A DNA stretch of 64,000 bases from Gemmatimonadaceae bacterium (lineage in GTDB: Bacteria; Gemmatimonadota; Gemmatimonadetes; Gemmatimonadales; Gemmatimonadaceae), in NCBI GenBank assembly GCA_020851455.1, contig JADZCT010000029.1, positions 1-64,000 on the forward strand, read 5' to 3'. This document shows, piece after piece, positions 63,529 to 64,000 of the stretch (the stretch's first letter is position 1; every line of letters starts with the position of its first letter). A program made the position numbers and the translations under genes. A model generated the notes under the pieces. The model ran no database searches and was not told the DNA's origin. It saw only the letters and a program-made list of their open reading frames with translations.

Positions 63529-64000
63529 AGCGGAAGAGCATCACGTCGCCGTCCTGCACGACGTAGTCCTTGCCCTCGCTTCTGACGACTCCCCTCTCGC
63601 GGGCGCCCTTCCACCCGTCGCACGCCACGAAGTCGTCGTAGCTCGCGGTCTCGGCGCGTATGAATCCCCGTTCGAAGTCGGTGTGGATGACGCCCGCCGC
63701 CCTGGGCGCCGTGTCGCCGCTGTGGATGGTCCACGCGCGGACTTCCTTCTCGCCCGCCGTGAAGTAAGTCTGCAGTCCCAGGAGGTGGTAGCCGGCGCGG
63801 ATGATGCGATCGAGTCCCGCCGACTCGATCCCGAGCGAGGCAAGGAACTCGGCACGGTCACCCGGGGCGAGCTGGGCCAGTTCGGCCTCGATCTTCGCAG
63901 AGAAGGTCACGACTTCCGCAGGTTCACGGTCGCGCGCGATTGCCGCGCGCAATGCCTGCACGTGAGGGCCTTCGCTGCCTTCGAGTTCCGCATCCGTGAC
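63518..64000 (-). CDS. ychF: redox-regulated ATPase YchF/OLA1 (5' end outside window)
   Basis: The frame is open to the window edge, so only the C-terminal ~160 residues are present. They contain [52 protein letters not shown] and the TGS-domain end [19 protein letters not shown]...DVMLFRFNV, all typical of YchF/Obg-like ATPases. It binds ribosomes and hydrolyses ATP. It converges on the lasso nucleotidyltransferase gene and marks the end of that cluster. Confidence 0.93.
   Translation of the reverse strand, partial: VTDAELEGSEGPHVQALRAAIARDREPAEVVTFSAKIEAELAQLAPGDRAEFLASLGIESAGLDRIIRAGYHLLGLQTYFTAGEKEVRAWTIHSGDTAPRAAGVIHTDFERGFIRAETASYDDFVACDGWKGARERGVVRSEGKDYVVQDGDVMLFRFNV

Overview
The window is about 64 kb of GC-rich, densely packed bacterial chromosome. 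The gene mix points to a diderm, most likely a member of Gemmatimonadota: a short RpoD-type sigma factor of about 285 aa, TonB receptor, LolA, SPOR-domain proteins, a large BNR-repeat exoprotein, a surface-antigen-type barrel, and an rpsF-rpsR-DUF2232-rplI-rsfS ribosomal block. The phylum is an inference from gene content. I saw no rRNA, tRNA, CRISPR array, IS element or phage gene. Neighbouring genes very often overlap by 1-4 bases (ATGA, GTGA, TGATG), so most operons look translationally coupled.

Layout: 1-2 kb holds the end of an FG-GAP/ASPIC (UnbV-like) gene followed by an UnbU-like membrane protein. 2-5.9 kb holds a leftward three-gene operon: asparagine-synthetase-like protein, radical SAM enzyme, and FAD-dependent halogenase-like enzyme. 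5.9-9.7 kb holds imuA-imuB (mutagenic repair) and, divergently, comM. 9.7-13.5 kb holds a VIT/vWA secreted protein with an ECF sigma and anti-sigma factor. 13.6-15.9 kb holds a BtuB-like TonB receptor behind a clear cobalamin riboswitch. 16-19.4 kb holds larE, a hypothetical protein, an NtrC-type regulator and a small membrane protein. 19.5-22.8 kb holds an aldehyde dehydrogenase, lepB and the primary-type sigma factor. 22.9-30.4 kb is a coupled run rimO, SpoIID/LytB, DUF4105, hyuA, hyuB.

30.5-35 kb is leftward: GAF/HD-GYP protein, CsgG-like protein, MBL-fold hydrolase and Crp/Fnr regulator. 35.2-40.1 kb is a rightward housekeeping operon rpmE-prfA-prmC-ylbF-tmk-S41 protease. It is followed by leftward lolA and DAHP synthase, and by a rightward BNR/propeller giant. 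45-58.4 kb is leftward: FlgD-like secreted protein, smc, two SPOR-domain proteins, a metallopeptidase/beta-propeller/outer-membrane-barrel fusion, rsfS, rplI, DUF2232, rpsR, rpsF.

58.5-63.5 kb is a lasso-peptide biosynthetic cluster (B1/PqqD-like, B2 protease, cyclase C, precursor A) with an HprK-like kinase and a nucleotidyltransferase, ending against ychF (partial).

The two most interesting loci are the lasso cluster, whose predicted core has a non-standard start and no C-terminal Ser for the kinase, and the 2-5.9 kb tailoring-type operon, for which I can name enzyme families but no product. The cobalamin riboswitch with an SD-sequestering hairpin and the protease-propeller-barrel fusion also deserve attention.
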